Positions 61,745 to 64,000 of a stretch of DNA of 64,000 bases are shown here, piece after piece. Source of the DNA: Amycolatopsis japonica (GTDB lineage Bacteria > Actinomycetota > Actinomycetes > Mycobacteriales > Pseudonocardiaceae). Numbering within the stretch: position 1 is the first letter of the stretch; each line of letters starts with the position of its first letter. A program made the translations under genes and the position numbers. The notes under the pieces are model-generated. The model was not told where the DNA came from, ran no database searches, and was given only the letters and a program-made list of their open reading frames with translations. The DNA is taken from NCBI RefSeq assembly GCF_000732925.1, contig NZ_CP008953.1:806001-870000 (forward strand), given 5' to 3'.

Positions 61745-63013
61745 GTGGCGACGACGGAAACCCAAGCCGGTGAGAAGAAACTCCTCGACTTCCCGACCTC
61801 TTGCGCCGCCCCGGTCCCGCGACCGGAGGAACCGGTCAAGGTCGTGCCGCTGGCGGTCGCGGGAGCCCTCGCGGTCGGGCTGACCTGGTACGTCTGGGCC
61901 GCGCACGGCGCGAAGTTCGGGGTGCTGCTCATCCTCGGCCTGCTGCTCGGCCTCGCGCTCTTCCACTCCCGGTTCGGATTCACTTCGGCCTGGCGTCAGC
62001 TGATCGCGGTCGGGAACGGCCAGGGCCTGCGCGCGCATACGCTGCTGCTCGGCACGGCCGCGACGTTGATCGCGCTGATCGTCGGCACCGGCTCCGGGCT
62101 CTTCGGCAGCACTCCGAAGCCGACCGCGGGCGGGCTGGGGCTCGCGCTGTTCGTCGGCGCGACGATCTTCGCCATCGGCATGCAGCTGGGCGGTGCGTGC
62201 GCGTCGGGAACGTTGTTCGCCGTCGGCTCCGGGCAGTCGACGATCGTGCTCACCCTCGGCGGGTTCATCACCGGATCGGTCCTCTACACGTGGGCGTATC
62301 CGCTGCTGTCGGGCTGGCCCGAGTTCAAGGGTGTCCTGCTCGCCGACCACGTCGGCTGGTTCGGTTCGTGGGTGATCACCGTCGCCGTCCTCGCCGCGAT
62401 CGTGCTGGGGACCCGGTTCGTGCAGAAGCGCCGCAACCCGCCGCCGGTCGACGTCGTCCCGACCGCGCGCGGATTCGCCCGGATCTACCGCGGCTCCTGG
62501 CCGATCCTCGTCGGCGCCGTCGTCCTCGGGGTGCTGGCGGGCGCGGTCTTCCTGGTCTCCGGCGGGATCTGGGGTGTCACGAGCGCGTTCAGCCTGTGGG
62601 GCGCCAAGATCCTGCAGGTGTTCGGCCTGCACCCCGAGACCTGGGAGTTCTGGCGGATCAAGGCGAACGCGGCTTCGCTGGCGGGGCCGATCTGGAAGGA
62701 CAAGAACAGCCTCACCGACATCGGCATCATGATCGGCGCCGGGGTGGCGGCCGCGGCGGCGGGCGCGTGGAAGATCCACAGCTCGATCCCGTGGCGGTCC
62801 GCGGTGGCCGCAGTGCTCGGCGGCATCCTGATGGGCGTCGGCGCGCGGATGGCCGGCGGCTGCAACATCGGCGCCTACCTCGGCGGTATCTCGGTCGGCA
62901 GCCTCCACGGCTGGCTGTGGGGCGTCTTCGCGCTCGGCGGCACCTGGATCGGGCTCAAGCTGCGGCCGCTGTTCGGGCTCGGCAATCCGGCCCCGACCGA
63001 CAGCGTCTGCTGA
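61745..63013 (+). CDS. YeeE/YedE family thiosulfate/sulfur transporter
   Basis: A 422-residue protein with about ten helices in two repeats. Each repeat carries a cysteine motif, GGACASG around residue 148 and GGCNIGAYLGG around residue 375, the sulfur-relay sites of YeeE. It should import thiosulfate. No TusA/YeeD gene is adjacent in this window. GTG 61745 follows aggag by five bases. Confidence 0.88.
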   Translation: MATTETQAGEKKLLDFPTSCAAPVPRPEEPVKVVPLAVAGALAVGLTWYVWAAHGAKFGVLLILGLLLGLALFHSRFGFTSAWRQLIAVGNGQGLRAHTLLLGTAATLIALIVGTGSGLFGSTPKPTAGGLGLALFVGATIFAIGMQLGGACASGTLFAVGSGQSTIVLTLGGFITGSVLYTWAYPLLSGWPEFKGVLLADHVGWFGSWVITVAVLAAIVLGTRFVQKRRNPPPVDVVPTARGFARIYRGSWPILVGAVVLGVLAGAVFLVSGGIWGVTSAFSLWGAKILQVFGLHPETWEFWRIKANAASLAGPIWKDKNSLTDIGIMIGAGVAAAAAGAWKIHSSIPWRSAVAAVLGGILMGVGARMAGGCNIGAYLGGISVGSLHGWLWGVFALGGTWIGLKLRPLFGLGNPAPTDSVC

Positions 63014-63028
63014 TCACTCTTCGTGACA

Positions 63029-63067
63029 CCCTGTACGCGGGTCTGCCCTTTCGGCCCGCATACAGGG
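63029..63067 (+). terminator. Hairpin terminator after the YeeE gene
   Basis: CCCTGTACGCGGG (63029-63041) pairs with CCCGCATACAGGG (63055-63067), one mismatch, followed by an A-rich run. It ends 54 bases after the stop codon. Confidence 0.75.
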
Positions 63068-63117
63068 AAAAAGTTGGCAGGTAAAACCCGTGTTCGGCTA
63101 CCCTCGGCTACATACCT

Positions 63118-63143
63118 GAGTTTGTGCCCTCATGCACAAGCTC
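63118..63143. promoter_or_regulatory. Inverted repeat GAGT-TTGTGC-N6-GCACAA-GCTC before the MFS gene
   Basis: Two arms with one G-T step surround 6 bases, about 95 bases upstream of the MFS start. It looks like a TetR- or MarR-type operator of an exporter gene. An additional hairpin (GCCCGGCG/CGCCGGGC, 63155-63173) lies in the leader. Confidence 0.45.
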
Positions 63144-63238
63144 GGTTGGGGAAGGCCCGGCGCTTCGCCGGGCGTCGATCTCGTAGTCGCGACCACGGGG
63201 GTTGTCGCGTCCACTCAGTACCAGGGGACGGACCTTTC

Positions 63239-64000
63239 ATGTCAACGCAAAGCCCGGCCGCACCGGGCGGAGACAAACTCGACGCCGGCGTGCTCAAGGT
63301 CGCCGGCGTCGTCATCCTCGGCGCGATCATGGCGATCCTCGACACGACGGTCGTCAACGTCGCGCTCCAGAAACTGACCATCGAGTTCCAGACCTCGTTC
63401 GACACCATCCAGTGGATCGCGACCGGCTACATGCTCGCCCTGGCGACGGTCATCCCGATCACCGGCTGGGCTTCGGACCGCTTCGGCACCAAGCGGCTCT
63501 ACATGACCGCGATCGGGCTGTTCCTGATCGGCTCGATGCTCGCCGGGATGGCCTGGGACGTCGAATCGCTGATCATCTTCCGGGTCCTGCAGGGCTTCGG
63601 CGGCGGCATGCTGATGCCCGCCGGAATGACGATCCTGACCAGGGCCGCCGGTCCGCACCGGATCGGGCGGGTGATGGGCGTGCTCGGGGTGCCGATGCTG
63701 CTCGGCCCGATCGGCGGCCCGATCCTCGGCGGCTGGCTGGTCGACGCGGTGAGCTGGCGCTGGATCTTCTACATCAACGTGCCGATCGGCCTGATCACCA
63801 TGGCGATGGCCTGGCGCCTGCTGCCGAAGGACCGGCCGGAGCCCAGTGAGCGGTTCGACTTCGTCGGCATGCTGATGGTCTCGCCGGGTCTGGCGGCGCT
63901 GATCTTCGGCGTCTCGAACATCCCGGCGGCGGGCGGTGTCGGCGCGGTGGACGTCTGGCTGCCCGCGCTGGCCGGGGTCGCGTTGCTGGTGGCGTTCGTG
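63239..64000 (+). CDS. DHA2-family MFS drug exporter, N-terminal part
   Basis: The reading frame runs off the window; 254 codons are present. The DHA2 (14-helix) signature is visible: AILDTTVVNVALQKL in helix 1, GWASDRFGTKRLYM (motif A), RVLQGFGGGMLMPAGMTIL (motif B), and GVLGVPMLLGPIGGPILGGWLV (motif C, in part LLGPIGGPILGGWLV). It probably exports drugs or cations with protons. ATG 63239. The regulator gene lies outside the window. Confidence 0.9.
   Translation, partial: MSTQSPAAPGGDKLDAGVLKVAGVVILGAIMAILDTTVVNVALQKLTIEFQTSFDTIQWIATGYMLALATVIPITGWASDRFGTKRLYMTAIGLFLIGSMLAGMAWDVESLIIFRVLQGFGGGMLMPAGMTILTRAAGPHRIGRVMGVLGVPMLLGPIGGPILGGWLVDAVSWRWIFYINVPIGLITMAMAWRLLPKDRPEPSERFDFVGMLMVSPGLAALIFGVSNIPAAGGVGAVDVWLPALAGVALLVAFV

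Overview
The window is a high-GC actinobacterial chromosome segment. Gene content points to the Pseudonocardiaceae, most likely Amycolatopsis or a close relative. This is inferred from FtsB/DivIC next to enolase, mycothiol-type DinB enzymes, an F420-type PPOX protein, an IdeR box, frequent GTG starts and ATGA/GTGA overlaps. No rRNA, CRISPR array, prophage or IS transposase was seen.

1-20.5 kb holds a conserved actinobacterial backbone: mfd (3' end), a SurA-type lipoprotein, mazG, an LpqU-like transglycosylase-type protein, eno, divIC/ftsB, a DUF501 gene, a second transglycosylase and ppx. It is interrupted by accessory blocks. These are a quinone oxidoreductase divergent from an HxlR regulator, a five-gene ECF sigma/anti-sigma/ABC exporter operon behind its own ECF-type promoter, and the iron importer efeUOB under an IdeR/DtxR box. 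A thioredoxin-reductase-like flavoprotein divergent from an XRE-cupin regulator follows.

20.5-33.6 kb carries a complete dipeptide ABC importer (dppABCDF), a secreted subtilase, a low-GC AbiEi/DUF559-type gene bracketed by two near-identical perfect palindromes, an S10 peptidase, a coupled pair of DNA repair genes (endonuclease V and family-5 uracil-DNA glycosylase) and a type II NADH dehydrogenase. 33.6-42.3 kb has a lone SLATT-type membrane protein, an unusual UAA-anticodon tRNA, a Tat-exported sulfite-oxidase-like enzyme with a receiver-less winged-helix regulator, small membrane proteins, a LuxR/histidine kinase pair divergent from an MmpS-like protein, and an acyl-CoA dehydrogenase.

42.3-54.8 kb is rich in small regulator modules. 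They include a heavy-metal MerR gene with a tiny cysteine-rich peptide gene at its 3' end, TetR with P450 under a clear palindromic operator, ArsR with SRPBCC and DinB genes, and MerR divergent from an old-yellow-enzyme reductase. An esterase, a GH3 lipoprotein, an amidase and a DivIVA-like coiled-coil protein are also here. 54.8-64 kb has a two-domain fatty acyl-CoA-reductase-like SDR, a class F sortase with a probable surface protein, a Bax-inhibitor-1 protein, tandem LppU-like paralogs, a YeeE/YedE sulfur transporter and the start of a DHA2 MFS exporter.

The signals most worth follow-up are the dispersed family of long inverted repeats placed just after stop codons, the MerR-linked Cys-rich micropeptide, the short-variable-loop UAA tRNA together with in-frame TTA codons, and the twin-palindrome cassette at 28.1-29.3 kb. 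All functions are homology inferences from reading the translated sequence; no search was run.
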